Part shown: positions 1 through 11,978 of the stretch, one piece after another | Layout: each line of letters opens with the position of its first letter | How positions within the stretch are numbered: the first letter of the stretch is position 1 | NCBI GenBank assembly: GCA_035236585.1 | Contig: CP141131.1 | Coordinates: forward strand, 18,389,103-18,453,102 | Reading direction: 5' to 3' | DNA length: 64,000 nt | Source of the DNA: Warburgia ugandensis | Lineage: Eukaryota > Streptophyta > Magnoliopsida > Canellales > Canellaceae | The notes under the pieces: model-generated | What the model saw: only the letters and a program-made list of their open reading frames with translations | Told to the model about the DNA's origin: nothing | The model's database searches: none | Made by a program: the position numbers and the translations under genes

Positions 1-76
1 ACTGAACTTAATACACATCCAAAAACTAAGTGGTGGAACTTAAAAAGGAGAGAAAATAACCTCATTCAAAAATAAG

Positions 77-2109
77 TTGATGGTAGAAGGAAATTGGAAT
101 TATGAAACAGAAGTAAATACCATGTGGACTAATATGGTTGAGTCCATTAAGAAAGTGGCAAAAGATGTCTTAGGAGTATCTAAAGGTAAAAGGCTATTAG
201 CAAAGGAAACATGGTGGTGGAATGAAACAAAGGTAAAAAAGCTATTAAAGAAAAACGAATGCATTTTAAAGCATGACAGAAGATTAGAAATAATGAAAAC
301 TATGAATAATATAAGAATGCTAAAAACGTTGCTAAGAGAATAGTAAGTGAGGCTAAACTTAAAGCATATGATGAGCTCTATAATAGATTAGGAACAAGAG
401 AAGGTGAGAAAGATGTGTTTAAACTTGCAAAGGTAAGAGAAACGTAAGAGTAAGGACTTAGAGCATGTTAGGTGCATTAGAAGCGATGATCAAAGGGTAT
501 TAGTCAAAGATGCTGAGATCAAACAAAGGTGGAAAATATACTTCCAAAAATTGTTAAATGACAATGGCCTTGAGAATATAGGGATTGAAAATACTATAAA
601 TCTAAATAACACTAGATATTATAGATATGAACGTTGGATTAGAATGCTTGAAGTAAAAGAGGCCTTGAGAAAGATGAAATTAGGAAAGGCCATGGGGCCT
701 GATGGTATACCAATAGAGGTTTGGAAGCATATGGGAGATATTGGGGTAGTTTGGTTGACCAAGTTGTTTAACAAGATTATAAAATCAAAGAAAATGCCTG
801 ATGAGTAGAGGAAAAGCTCTATCAGACCAATCTATAAGAATAAAGGAGACATTCAGTAGCCGCACTAATTATCGAGGGATCAAACTTATGAGCCACACCA
901 TGAAACTTTTTGAAAGAGTCATCGAGAAGAGGCTACGACATGAAACAAGTGTATCTGAGAATCGCCTTGGCTTTATGCCCTGAGGTCTACCATGGAAGTT
1001 ATTTTCTTACTAAGACAATTAGTAGAGAAATATAGGAGAGGAGAAAAGACCTATACATGGTCTTTATTGACTTAGAGAAGGCTTATGATAGAGTCCCTAG
1101 AGAGTTAATATGGAGGGTGTTAGGTGTTAAAGGGGTTTCTCAGTGGTATATAGACATAATTAAAGATATGTATGAGGGAGCAAGAATAAATGTTAAGACC
1201 ATTAGTGGCGTGACCGGTGATTTTCCCCCGTCACCGCCGGATTGCACCAAGGATCGGCATTAAGTCCATACCTTTTCACATTAGTTATGGATGAGTTAAC
1301 AAAACATCTCGCATGAGGAGATTCCCTCGGTGCATGCTATTTGCATTTATATAGTCCTACTTGATGAGACAAGGGAGGGTGTCAACATAAAGCTAGAGCT
1401 ATGGAGAGAAGCATTAGAATTGAAAGGATTTAAAATTAGCCGAACTAAGACAATATATGGAATGTAATTTTAGCAAGGAGAGTAGGAGTGGAGCACCACC
1501 AATAAGATTGATAACCAAGAGGTCCCCATGAGAGACCACTTCCGATACTTAGGATCATTGATCCATGAGAGTGGGAGAGATTGAGAGGGAGGTTACCCAA
1601 AGAATCCAAGCGGGTTGGAACAAATGGAGATGTGCATCTAGGGTTTTATGTGACTTGGGCGGGTGCCACTCAAACTAAAGGGAAAATTCTATAGATGGCT
1701 ATAAGGCCGGCCATGCTCTATGGATCGTAGTGTTGGGCAAGCATAAGGAACATCATACTCATAGGCCGAGTGTTGCAGAAATGAGGATGTTGAGATGGAT
1801 GAGTGGTAAGACAAGAAAGGATAGAATTAGAAATGAAAATATTAGAAGAAATTTAGGATAGCACCAATAGGTAACAAGATGAGGGAGATTAGACTTAGAT
1901 GGTTTGGACATGTTCAAAGGAGGTCAACAACGGCACCAGTTAGAAGGAGTGAGGCAATACAAGTTGAAGGTTCTAAAAGGGCAAGGGGAAGGCCCAAAAA
2001 AACGTGGATAGAAGTGGTGAGGAAAGATTTAAAAACTTTGGGACTAAATGAAGCTATGGTATTTAATAGAGTGGAATGGAGGAATAAGATTCATGTAGCC
2101 GACCCCTAA
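77..2109 (+). pseudogene. RTE reverse transcriptase pseudogene
   Basis: Fragments lie at 77-343 (linker, Lys/Trp-rich), 551-808 (ends in the RT region with KAMGPDGIPIEVWKH), 801-983 (YRGIKLMSHTMKLFERVI, in a shifted frame), 1057-1263 ([20 protein letters not shown] motif A with its Asp intact) and 1879-2109 (IRLRWFGHVQRR, then RARGRPKKTW and a terminal IHVADP). In a working element these form one polyprotein that copies LINE RNA by target-primed reverse transcription. Here frames shift at least four times, and no FADD-box catalytic motif can be read near 1320-1370. The 1879-2109 piece is the DNA-binding-like C-terminus usual for RTE proteins. Family assignment is secure; activity is excluded. 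Confidence 0.85.
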
Positions 2110-2123
2110 TTGGGATAAGGTCT

Positions 2124-2124
<1 letters not shown>

Positions 2125-2157
<33 letters not shown>
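2125..2157 (+). repeat. (GAT)n tail of the RTE element
   Basis: About eleven uninterrupted GAT units directly follow the stop region of the RTE relic. The reverse copies at 44254 and 57270 carry the matching (ATC)n tails. It marks the 3' end and target-priming site of the insertion. Confidence 0.9.
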
Positions 2158-2159
<2 letters not shown>

Positions 2160-3466
2160 CAAAAATCCTTTTCTAAAACCCGAGTCGCCTCAGTTAGTCT
2201 ATTCAATTAGGTATTTACTTATAGAAAACTTATTATCACTTTTACTCAATAAATCAATTTATAGCATTATAACACATTGCTAATAAATTCCAAGTATTCC
2301 CAAAAAAAATAAAAATTCAAATAGTCATTCCTAAAAAAAGAAAAAAGAGATTCCAAGTATGCTTTCTTGTAAATATTACTGACAATCTTTTTTTAGAAAG
2401 TGTTGGTATACAAATCTTGTGTTTTGGATGTTATGTTATGATGCATACGCTTCCTAAGTAGGAGTCGTTTTGTTGGAAGATATAGGGTTTGGAGTCACTA
2501 TTTGAAACTTTCAACTTAGAGGGTGTGCTTGAACAAGGCTCATAAATTTCCATTGGTGTGTGCAATATGGGTGATTTTATTTTAGTTATATCGGAGGCAC
2601 TTTTTTCACCCCTTTTTTATGTTAGCCTTCTGAATCACTTCTTTTTTTTTCTTTTTCTTTTTTGTAGTCTAAATCAATGAAGCTTATGAAGTAATTAAAC
2701 ATGAAAAATGAGTAGTCATGGAGAATTAATTAGTGTTAGTTGATGACATTATTAAATTAATTAATTCTTTTCATTATTCTTCTGTGATATTGGACAATAG
2801 ACTCACACACTCGTGTTCAACCTCAAACCCTTGACTTTCTAAAGGAAAGACTCCTTATGCCACATAGTGTATCTAGTACACTTTCCATTTCATTTTTGGT
2901 ACATTTAATTTTAAAAATAATTCAAATATATAAAGATACAATAGCCTTTTTTTTATTATCAATTTTTCTACTTATCCATTACCAACAATTTGTCCTGTGT
3001 GATGTACAAGGTAGGATTTATTTCAAGTAATATAACTTCAATGATTAAAACTCTAATCTACAAAAGAACATCTACATTTGTACAGGGCAAAGCAGTTTGG
3101 CAGTCTAAGGGATCATTTATTATACATTTTCATTATCTTTTTAGTTGTTCATATGAAAATGATTGATGGATATAGCTTAAAGAATACTTCATGTGCATAT
3201 ATTGGTTGATCTAAAGTTCTTACACCAATTCATCTCTTCAGCTACTTGCAAATACCATGCCTCTAAAACTTTTGCTTAATTCTAGCGTTATAAAGTAAAA
3301 ACTTTGACATGGATGCATAACTATATATTTTATTCCTAATAACTTAATGAAAACAATGAACTCGCCTATCAATTTCTTTTACTAAATCTCTCATTTGGAG
3401 ATCCGAAATCTTCAATATCAACATTATAAGTATAATCAAAGAGAAAGTGTATTTTATTTCATTTCT
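2158..3466. other. AT-rich intergenic stretch, nothing recognised
   Basis: Low-complexity AT-rich DNA with several homopolymer A and T runs. No reading frame with recognisable protein similarity, no tRNA-like boxes and no inverted-repeat element was seen. Confidence 0.5.
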
Positions 3467-3479
3467 TTTTTTAGAAGCA

Positions 3480-3664
3480 GAAGGGGAGCCTTGGTGCAAC
3501 GATAGAGTTGTCATCATGTGACCTTGAGGTCACGGGTTCAAGAAGTGGAAACAACTTCTCGCAAAATGCAAGGTAAGGCTATGTACTATTGATCTTTGTG
3601 GTCTGCCCCTTCCCCAAACCCCGCATATGCGGGAGCTTCATGCACGGGGGCTGTCCTTTTTTTA
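3480..3664 (+). mobile_element. Au-type SINE, near full length
   Basis: The tRNA-derived head starts near 3484 with GGAGCCTTGGTGCAACG (A-box region) and has the B-box GGTCACGGGTTCAAG near 3530. The family body follows, including GGTCTGCCCCTTCCCC and CCCCGCATATGCGGGAGCTT, ending in a T-rich tail. It is flanked by a direct repeat ending TTTAGAAGCA at 3467-3479 and 3665-3677, a target-site duplication of about 13 bp. Au SINEs are pol III-transcribed, non-autonomous retroposons widespread in angiosperms. Confidence 0.9.
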
Positions 3665-3677
3665 TTTTTTAGAAGCA

Positions 3678-5113
3678 ACATAGAAACTCAAGTCAATGCG
3701 CTTTAGAATAAAAAAGTCCATAGACGAGTTGACCATTAGAAGGAACAAGCCAAGTGCTCCACTGACCAACCATAGGCAAAATACATAAGTAAAGAGGAGG
3801 AAACAAGGGAATAGTTAATGAAGTTGACAAATAGACAAGGAATTATTTAGAAGGGAAAAGAAATGTTTTAGAAGAGATAATTGCTTAGTGGGCCATATTT
3901 TGCAGGGCAGATGGTAGCTTGGGCCTATCTCTTAGACTCGAATGCCCCACCCAGCCTATTCATAAGGCCCAAGGACTTTCTTTTTACCCTCTAAGATTTA
4001 TGATTGGGTAGGTTCACAATTCATAGACATAGAAACAATAAGCCAAAGTAAGGAAAATGGAGACAAAATAGAAGACACAAGGAAATGGATAGACCCGTGA
4101 ATAAAGAACTACCAGCCTTCCCCAAGCTTAAATATGTTCAAAGATGTGGCTTTGCAGAAGTGCAAATCCATTAGTATTGAAGGAATATTGCACGAAGGAG
4201 AAATAATGAAAACAAAGCAAAACTAGCAATTACAAGAAAAAGGAAAAGAGAGGGGATGAAAGTCATAGTTAGCATAGCTCCGAGAAGATAGGAGTGTCCA
4301 AGGTCATAACTACAATTAATTACATTAGCCAACTTGGTAGACAGTACATCAAAAATCTTTATAATGAATTAGAAAACACATAGTTATAATGTTTTGAGTA
4401 TGATTGGTCGTATTGTGTGATAGATTTTAGTATTACAATAGTATTGTATAGACTATTCAGGATGAAGTATATGTATATATAAGTCAATAAAAGTGGGTAG
4501 CTAACATTAACCTTTTGATCATTTTTTCAAATTGTTAAAAAAAAAAAAAACTTTTCTTTATATTAAAAATTTTTAAATTTCCAAACTTGCTAGTACATAC
4601 GTAAACTTATGATCTGACCTTACTTGCAGGAAGACAACGGACATAAAGACATCCTTAAAGAATTCAAAAGAAAACTCTCAACAACACTACAAACATTCTT
4701 CCAAGTACCCTCTAGTCTTTGTTTTCTCTCTTTTAAGGTTATATCTCCAAGGAGATGATTGGGAAAAGAGACTTTGGGGATGAGGTTTCCCTCTCTCCTT
4801 GCTTGCGGGGACTTCTTGATCATTCTCTCGAATTCATGGCCTCTGGTTGCTGTCTTGCAATAATGTCGGTGAGTTTCTTACATGGACCCAAAGTAGGCGT
4901 TGATAACATTGCATGCATCTGAGTTGGTACTCATCCGGTGCAGACCTAACAGATGCATAGTCATCCACCTTGGCAATTAGTACAGTTAAACCTTTTCAAC
5001 ATGTACTAGTCTTGATCTTTATATCTTTCTGTTGGGAAGAAATATTGTTTGGCTGAGTTAATCAGGCAGTTGTTAAGGGGATTAAGGATTGATCTGCTAT
5101 TTATTTCTTATCT
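3678..5113. other. Intergenic DNA, nothing recognised
   Basis: Short scattered frames only, including 4620-4823 on the minus strand, with no recognisable domain. No clear repeat ends were found. Confidence 0.45.
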
Positions 5114-5237
5114 CTTGAAGTCACAGGTTCAAGGCGTGGAATTAGCCTCTTGCAAAATGCAAGATAAGACCGCCTACTATAGGCCCTTGTGGTCTACCCC
5201 TTCCCTGGCCCTGCATAGACGGGAGCTTCGGGACTGC
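5114..5237 (+). mobile_element. Au-type SINE, 5'-truncated
   Basis: The B-box segment TCACAGGTTCAAGGCGTGG is followed by the Au body (GCCTCTTGCAAAATGCAAG, then GTGGTCTACCCCTTCCC and GGGAGCTTCGG). The A-box half of the tRNA head is absent. No convincing target duplication was found. Confidence 0.8.
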
Positions 5238-6100
5238 CATCTCCAAAGATCGCATGTACTTGGGCATATTTACACTTGCTGAAGAGAGAGAATGAACTTC
5301 CCTTGATCCTCCATTTAATGCCGGAGCCTGGCTTGGGTCCGCTTGACTCAGATGAATAAGAACAATAACGTGTTCTCTTTCTATTAATGGGAAAGAATGA
5401 GATTCCTGGAACGTGAGACTCTAGGCCCTTGTGAAAGGGCATGTTGGTATTTTCATGATGTGTGGGCATATTGTTCACGTGTCCTGAACATGGAGCCTGA
5501 TATTCATCAAACGGGGGCCTTTGGACATCTTAAGATGGCCATACATCATTTCATCGATCTTCAAACTGTTCATGCTTCTTGGAAATCTACGGAAAGGAAT
5601 GGCCTTATGATGGCAAAATTGGGTTGTCTACAGAAAGGCAAAAGATAGTGACATGGAATCCATGCCTACCATATCTTAGATTAACAGATGGATGTATTTC
5701 GCCAATAAGAAATCGTGGACAGTCTACTAGTTGGGAAGTTGTGTTTTCTAGTGCTTGAGCACTTGAGTCTACTTGGCCAAGCACCTCTCTTTGCAACCAA
5801 GAAGTTTTGGCCACATGCATATATAAAACATCTTTAATCGAACCCTTGATTTGTTTCTTCTTAAATAGTTTTATCTATGGCATTTGGATAGAGAAAGAAT
5901 CTATTTTTATTGGCATCACTAGTATGAAATATTTTCTAGATATAATTTTGTTAACACTTTGTTATCCCACAGAGGCATTATGCATTGGTAATTGCGGGGT
6001 TTAAAGATTTTAAGCTATAATCCGTACGTTTCTTCTCCTTTATTTTTATAAATCTAGAATTTTATTGAATAATAACCAAAGCAAATACTTTGTCAGACAA
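5238..6100. other. Intergenic DNA, nothing recognised
   Basis: Frames at 5397-5648 (+) and 5605-5820 (-) carry no recognisable motif and overlap each other. I regard both as chance. Confidence 0.4.
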
Positions 6101-6129
6101 CAATACTGACCACATGGACATAGTGGATC

Positions 6130-6651
6130 CTACAATCCAGTTGGGCCCCTAAGACATCTTGCATTAATAAAATTCCAAACTGACGGTGGAGGTGATTCAA
6201 ACCATATACCATTATCACGCATTTTTAGCAAAAAGGTTGGCCACTGTATTCGCTTCCATAAACCCATGACATAACATGCTCTGACCAAAAGACTGTAGAA
6301 CATCCAGAGACTCTTCAATCACTTTGGTCGTCCAGCATTGGGATGTCTTCAGGTTCCTTGTCCACGTCTGCTGAAGTTTCTTCTTTACGCCTCCACTACC
6401 ACCAATGAATCCCCACATATCTTCAAATTTTGAATACCGATATCAACAGTTAGTTTTAGACCTTGCATTAGCCCAAGCCATTCTGCATCATTATTTGTCT
6501 GATGGTGTAATACTATACTAAAGCCAGCAATGAACTTCCCTCCGAATCCCGAAGGACACTGTCGGCACCAGCTCCACCTGGATGGTCTGAGGCAGCCATC
6601 AAATGAGAGTTGAACCAAATCCTCATGAGGTGGTTTCCTACGGATTATCAT
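6130..6651 (-). pseudogene. LINE-type RNase H domain remnant
   Basis: Read on the minus strand, 6651-6385 gives LVQLSFDGCLRPSR, a G-rich turn, then NNDAEWLGLMQGLKLTVDIG and LKICGDSLVVVEA. This is the core of the RNase H domain found at the C-terminus of plant L1-type LINE polyproteins, with the FDG, AE and GDS catalytic-region motifs. The remainder continues in shifted frames (6418-6215 and 6318-6130) with ANTVANLFAKNA, the usual end of the domain. At least two frameshifts make it dead. No reverse transcriptase is adjacent, as expected for a 5'-truncated LINE insertion. Confidence 0.75.
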
Positions 6652-6659
6652 TTCTTTTA

Positions 6660-8684
6660 CTTTTTGTTTAACTAAGCATTGTTATCCCCAGCTAGTGAGG
6701 ATGGAGATATGGCAGTCTGGAAATAGTGGCCATCGTTACAAGAGCTGCCACGTTACTCTGTCCATGGGTCCTGCTGATGGACGATTCACTTAATATGCTA
6801 ACTTAAAACAATTAAAAGAAAGAAAAGAAACAGAAGAATAAAGAAGTTCATGCATCCTTTTACCTTTGGCTCGATCCACCACTAAAGTTGATTGAAAGAA
6901 AAAGATTAAAGGATACATCAATGGCCACGATGGACTCACATGCAAGAAACTCTACTAACTCCAGTTTGGTTATCTCTACCTCCCGTTTTTGCCAAGGCGT
7001 CCCCAAGAAATTGTTAGGAGACATGTAGATGCAAGACGGAGAAATATCACTTTCTACCTTAGATTTTGTGTTGGCCTTGGTCTTTTGATGTAAGATCTTC
7101 TCTCCATTAGCGTCATAATCAATCACTCAGATAGGGGCGACTTTTCCCAGCCATAGCTTCCATGCTAGACTCCTTAGGTCTCATATGTGGGCTGAAAACA
7201 AATGGAACATCCTTTTCACTTAGAGATCTCCATTAGATGTACCTCACCCACTGCTGTAATTATGTATTAAAATGTTTTTATGAACACTGTTTGATCTAAA
7301 TGTTAGGCTATTATCACTTACAAAGAAGTAAAAAAGAGAGAAGAACGTAGTTGACTTGCATGTCGTTAATTGAATATTGAAACTCGCAGTATACTCTAAT
7401 TAATTATTCTACAAATTCAACTAATATTTTAAGTGAGAGATCTCTTTTCATGGCCTATGATCGTGCCAAAAAGATCGTTCAGAATATTTGCGATACAGAA
7501 TTGGTGAAGGAAAATTGTGCGGCTTAAGCTGAGATTAATTGGAAAGGAGTAGAACGTCAGTGATTAGTTAGCAAATGGAGAAAGTATCTTATAATACTAA
7601 AATTTAATAGGAAAGACAAGCATGTTAAGACAAGGTGATGATTGGGACAGGTAGGCTGTAAATGAATGATTAAGGGTTTATATTAGGACCATATATACAA
7701 GTCGAAGTTTGGATTTTACGCAGATTCCATTAATCTAAATTGATTCAATTCAGGATTCAGAATACTCTCAAGATCGACATACTCCAACTTAGATTTCAAC
7801 ACACACACACAAAAATAAAAAAAGAACTTTTAGAGACGGAGCTTTAGCCTCGAAACTCGGATTTTGACGCTAAATGTCCGTAAAAGTAGCCGTCGGTATA
7901 AAATGAGGCTAAGCCTTTGCACTGTTTTCACCACTCAAACACAAACATTTTGAGTTTTGACCCTAAGGTATTCTCAGCGCCAAAACTTGTTCCAGGCTAG
8001 AATATGCCACGCCCTCATATGGTGGGGTGGGGGGTTTGTGTTACATTCTCCACGGGACTCAGCTTTAAGATAATCAAAACCGTTCATCAAATGGACTTTA
8101 TCTTGACGCCAAGGCTTTCAAATAATACGAGAGAGTTCGATGCATGGAATAGATCGTTCAGAAAGCTGCCAAACCTGTGAACTGTTTGATAGCAGGTTGT
8201 AGGCAGTCACAAATGTCTCCAGCTTCAGTAGCCAGAAAACCTAATAACCCAGTGGTTTGGAGAGAAGAGGTCCCTCCCTGTTGACACTAGGTCACAGATT
8301 CGAGGTTTGGGTCGTAGATAATGTTAGAAATACTGAAATGGGTTCAATTTGCGTTCTAGCTTGGCAGTCTACCCAAATGGGCTGAACAGATAGGCAATAT
8401 ATATTTGTCCAGTCATGTTAAGCCCAGGAATACTGAAATTATTCTTCTGTGATAAGTGAAAATTGGCACATTTCCAAACCCAGACAACGTACATATTCTT
8501 GAGTAGAATGATGTGTACCATGGAGTCAATAATTGAGAGCTTGATCTGATGGCTTTATTGAGGACGCGCGTGTTAGTGTTGCTAGTTAGTGGATCGAGAG
8601 CGACTGTCGCCTGGAAATCCTTAAAGGTATTGCGACTATTTGTTTTCTACTTGATTGACGAAGACTCCTTGCTGCAACTAGCAT
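6660..8684. other. Intergenic DNA with no recognised gene
   Basis: A minus-strand frame at 6860-7126 (88 residues) has no recognised domain. Near 8248-8320 the sequence AGGTCACAGATTCGAGGTTT resembles a pol III B-box and may be a decayed SINE, but no body could be matched. The rest shows no recognisable elements. Confidence 0.4.
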
Positions 8685-8826
8685 AAAAGGGGCAGCTCAG
8701 TGCATAAGCTCCTGCAATCCTATGCAGCCTTATCTTGCATTTTTGCAAGAGGCTATTTTTACGCCTTGAATCCGTGACCTCAAGGTCACGCGACAATAAC
8801 TTTACCATTGCACCAAGGCTTTCCTT
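8685..8826 (-). mobile_element. Au-type SINE with internal deletion and perfect 17-bp target duplication
   Basis: On the minus strand it reads from AAGCCTTGGTGCAATGG through the B-box region (GTCACGGATTCAAGG) to the GGGAGCTT-like terminus. Roughly 45-50 bp of the family body (the CCCCTTCCCC segment) is missing. It is bracketed by identical copies of CTTGCTGCAACTAGCAT at 8668-8684 and 8827-8843, which define the insertion boundaries exactly. Confidence 0.92.
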
Positions 8827-8843
8827 CTTGCTGCAACTAGCAT

Positions 8844-10230
8844 TTGTAGAATAATTGCTTGAGCTAGTAGTTGCAGTTTTCGACATTATTGTTCCAGATC
8901 TTCTTAAGCATACCTTTTGCAAAAGAAGCCGTTCTCAGAAGCCGAAAGCTATTAAACCACCTTGACAATTCTAGCTACAGATCTTCTATGAGCTTTTGAT
9001 CTATTGAACGTGGCTGGCCGTCATTTCTGTCTTAATGATTCATTCCTTGTTCACTGGTGCAACGGCCTAGATTGTCTTATTTGTAGACTTGGAATATGAC
9101 ATTTTCTACTTCGGGCGCGCTATTCATATTACTGGTTTCATTCACCGACATTCAGTTCCTTGAAACTGATGGTTTCACGATTGCTGGGATCATTAGAGGA
9201 GAGATAGGAGTCCTAATAAATGACATTCCCTGTCGGTGACATTCCCCACCTCTAAAAATAACTGTGTTCGGTTTATAGTCTACTGAAGCTGAAAGGATCA
9301 ACTGCTGAATCGATTTCCAGATCTGTTGCTCTATGTGGTCCACTTCTGTAGACACTGAAAAATGGTAGAAGTGGCAGCCACTTCTTTTATGATTTAGAAG
9401 CCTTCACTTGAAGAGGAAGAATTGTAGAAGCAACTGTTTTAGAAATTTGAATGATACATTTGATACACGGTAAACATGACACAACTTTAACAGTCTGATG
9501 CATTGCAGATCCTAATCGTTTCTTTATATGGTACTAGTAAAGGCACCTCCGCTTGCATAAGCGGGTTTTTTGTATGAGAGAGAGTAGTCCTACAAGAAGT
9601 AACTTAAGTTGGACGCTTGCAGTACATTACAAGGATGTGGAACACTAACTAGGGAAGAAACAGGAACCTACATTGGAAGAAAGAAGACTGTGTGGTATCG
9701 GAGTTTCCAAACTTGGGTCTTTAATTTATGAGAGGAAGGAGATGTTTGTTCCTTTTTTGCACAAACCACTCGCACACTCCCTCGCCAAGAGAAGAAAGCA
9801 GCCACTAGAACTAGTGACCAAGCATATTCAAAGGGCAGATGTCATGTTGTCTATGACCAGATGTGGTAAAATTGTTGGCGGGTTCACATTTTGGGAGGGA
9901 GGTTTGCAGATGGTTTTCCTCCATATAATATAGACAGAAAAGAAATGTCAGAAGGTTTCACATCATCAGATGCAGGAAATTAAGTTTTTGTTCACACTGT
10001 CAAGGATAAAGAGGACAATTGAGGAACTACTGATTTCCCAGCAGAGAATGGTGCAGAGAGAGAGGGCGTACAAACGTGATAATTTGCCCCCTGAAATTGA
10101 GTTAATGTCGTCAACTCATAGAACATCAGGAGGCATAGTAGTGGACAATTGCGGCTATTTGTTGAAGGCTTGTGTTTTCCCAGCAAATTTCAATTAGAAA
10201 GCCGTCCTAAAGAAATATTTACAAAAGAAA
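8844..10230. other. Intergenic DNA; frames present but unrecognised
   Basis: Plus-strand frames at 9673-9933 and 9970-10197 (86 and 75 codons) show no known motif, and no splice-linked continuation was found. A perfect small palindrome CCGCTTGCATAAGCGG lies near 9550, followed by a T-run. I see no other structure. Confidence 0.4.
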
Positions 10231-10440
10231 ATGGTGACTACAATCCAGTGGTGGAGATTTTTGCTATGACACTTTACGTGCAGCCGAGGGATGATTTAGA
10301 TTACCAAGTTGCTGAGCCCATGTAATCTTTCTGTAGGTAAATGGTTAATACAATCCAGTAATGAAGACTTTTGCTATGACTCTTTACGTGCAGTCAGCTC
10401 ACGAAGATGCTCGGCCCATGTAACCTTCTCGTTGGTAACA
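10231..10440. repeat. Diverged tandem duplication, period about 110 bp
   Basis: Two copies starting ATGGTGACTACAATCCAG (10231) and ATGGTTAATACAATCCAG (10341) each continue with TTTTGCTATGAC, CTTTACGTGCAG and a GCCCATGTAA segment. The second copy differs by several substitutions and indels. No protein role is evident. Confidence 0.8.
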
Positions 10441-10900
10441 TTCTTCTTCATGGTTAATATCAATTATTTTGGAAGCTTCAAGCGCCACAGAGAACTGCTG
10501 CTGCTCTTAATAAAATACTCATGAATGGACTCCAGGGGAGAGGTAAGCACAAGCCGATTGATGCACGGTAAAATGAATCTTTCCAATAATTTGAGGAATC
10601 ATGTATTTCGTTATGGAAAATGATATGAAAACACAATTGAGATATGCGCCTTGGACACTCCGTTATCACACCACGTAAGAGAGGCCGGGAGTTTTGTTAC
10701 GATTTACTACAATGGGATTATGGGTGACTGCTTTGCTGATGTAGCAGTTGTTGACAAACGTGTATCCTAATACCATTGAAAGATGGTTACAATATGCCAT
10801 GTGATTTTAATAATTAACCTCTAAAATAATACAAGAATAACGTGCACCAATAGTCCCCTCAAGTTAAGCAGCTTTAGTGGTTGACTCACAACTTCCCTGT

Positions 10901-10983
10901 GGGCAGCCCAGTGCATGAAGCTCCCGAGTACACAGGTGCCGGAAAAAGGTGTACTACAAAAGATCTATAGTATGCAGTCTTTG
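10901..10983 (-). mobile_element. Au-type SINE fragment (tail side)
   Basis: The plus strand reads GGGCAGCCCAGTGCATGAAG followed by CTCCCGAG and a decayed body up to TATAGTATGCAGTCTTTG, the complement of the Au tail half. The tRNA-derived head is missing; the fragment ends at the edge of the 167-bp tandem duplication. Confidence 0.75.
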
Positions 10984-11317
10984 TATTTTTAAAAGCTGCT
11001 GATTCTATGCACCTCTAGATAAATTCTACCATGTGACTCCACGAGTTGTCTTTAGGCCCTGTAAACTTTACACCTAATAGAGACTTAGTTATAATGTCAG
11101 CAATTTGGTCTTTAGTTAAGATAAATTTACTATCCAAAGACCTTCGAGACTATTTTTAAAAGCTGCTGATTCTATGCACCTCTAGATAAATTCTACCATG
11201 TGACTCCACGAGTTGTCTTTAGGCCCTGTAAACTTTACACCTAATAGAGACTTAGTTATAATGTCAGCAATTTGGTCTTTAGTTAAGATAAATTTACTAT
11301 CCAAAGACCTTCGAGAC
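10984..11317. repeat. Exact tandem duplication of 167 bp
   Basis: Copy 1 (10984-11150) and copy 2 (11151-11317) are identical at every base I compared. Both start TATTTTTAAAAGCTGCTG and end CCTTCGAGAC. The unit contains the 3' end of the Ty1/copia RNase H region (minus strand). The identity contrasts with the decayed elements around it and implies a very recent event or an assembly artefact. Confidence 0.93.
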
Positions 11318-11424
11318 TAAGTAATGTACAAAGTGAAAATTGACTTCTTTATGCTTAGTTCTCGCATTAGAAACCAGATTTGCTGTGAAGGAGGTGGCCT
11401 CTAGGTTATCACTCCAGAGCATAG
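11151..11424 (-). pseudogene. Ty1/copia RNase H, downstream half, split from 17051 by a gypsy insertion
   Basis: The minus strand encodes LWSDNLEATSFTANLVSNAR then TKHKEVNFHFVHYLV and ILTKDQIADIITKSLLGVK, the diagnostic end of the copia RNase H domain (CDN-like triad region, TKH.E..FHFV, DQ.ADI.TK). RNase H degrades template RNA during retrotransposition. The upstream half lies at 17051-17830, beyond the inserted gypsy element. The reading frame is continuous across the insertion if one copy of the 4-bp duplication is ignored. A stop precedes KFILTK, so the frame was already dead. Confidence 0.88.
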
Positions 11425-11875
11425 TGTCACGGGGTTACACTTTCGCCTATGTTAACCCGTGCAGCACTTGTGCACCACTCCTCAATTGGACACAAGTCAG
11501 CCTTTCTACCCTCACTTGCTTGAGCTACACTCACTCACCCTTAGGAGCAATGAGAGATTTCAAGAAAAAATCAAGGGACTAGCTTGAAGGGAACTTGTAT
11601 TGCAACTTGAATGTATACACTTGGATGATCCAATTGAGAGTCTCTCCCCCCTTTTATAGGCTTGGGGAGGTACAAGCAATGGTCTAAATTATACACAAAT
11701 GTCATTCATCCAACGGAGTTGGATTAGTCTACATGGTTCTAGACTTCTCTACCATCCTCTTGAACCAAGAATATTCTAGAGGACTTCTAGAGATGCCTAA
11801 TCTATAACTTGGACTTGGGCTATGCCACAATGTTACGGGCTTGTTGGGTGTGCAGTGAAATTGGGCCTTGTGACA
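11425..11875 (-). repeat. 3' LTR of the gypsy element
   Basis: Starts TGTCACGGGGTTACAC and ends GGCCTTGTGACA on the plus strand, with TG..CA termini. It is adjacent to the polypurine tract, so it is the 3' LTR for the minus-strand element. It contains a TATA-like CCTATAAAAG on the minus strand at 11651-11660. Confidence 0.95.
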
Positions 11876-11888
11876 TTCTCCCCCACCT
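11876..11888 (-). promoter_or_regulatory. Polypurine tract of the gypsy element
   Basis: The minus strand reads AGGTGGGGGAGAA immediately inside the 3' LTR, the position and composition used to prime plus-strand DNA synthesis in LTR retrotransposons. Confidence 0.9.
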
Positions 11889-11978
11889 AATTCACACGAC
11901 GTCCTCTTCATGTACCTTATACTTGGCAATTTGTTCCTCAAATTACCATAGTGTTTCAGCTTCTTCCCACGTGGCCTC

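Larger units (their letters stand above)
1..2157 (+). mobile_element. RTE-clade non-LTR retrotransposon (LINE) relic, 5' part outside the window or missing
   Basis: Broken reading frames in one orientation give a linker region, reverse transcriptase pieces and the typical RTE C-terminus, followed by a (GAT)n tail in place of poly(A). Plant RTE elements commonly end in such a trinucleotide tail. The same 3' end recurs at 44254-45119 and 57270-57453, so this is an interspersed family. The endonuclease domain is not seen; the element enters the window already past it. Many stops and frameshifts make it non-functional. Confidence 0.88.

Noticed and set aside
9545..9580. Hairpin CCGCTTGCATAAGCGG followed by T-run, like a bacterial terminator
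   Set aside because: Window is plant nuclear DNA with no adjacent transcription unit; likely chance.
9673..10524. Run of plus-strand frames that could be exons of a gene
   Set aside because: No recognised domain, and the later part is a diverged 110-bp tandem duplication; no supported splice pattern.
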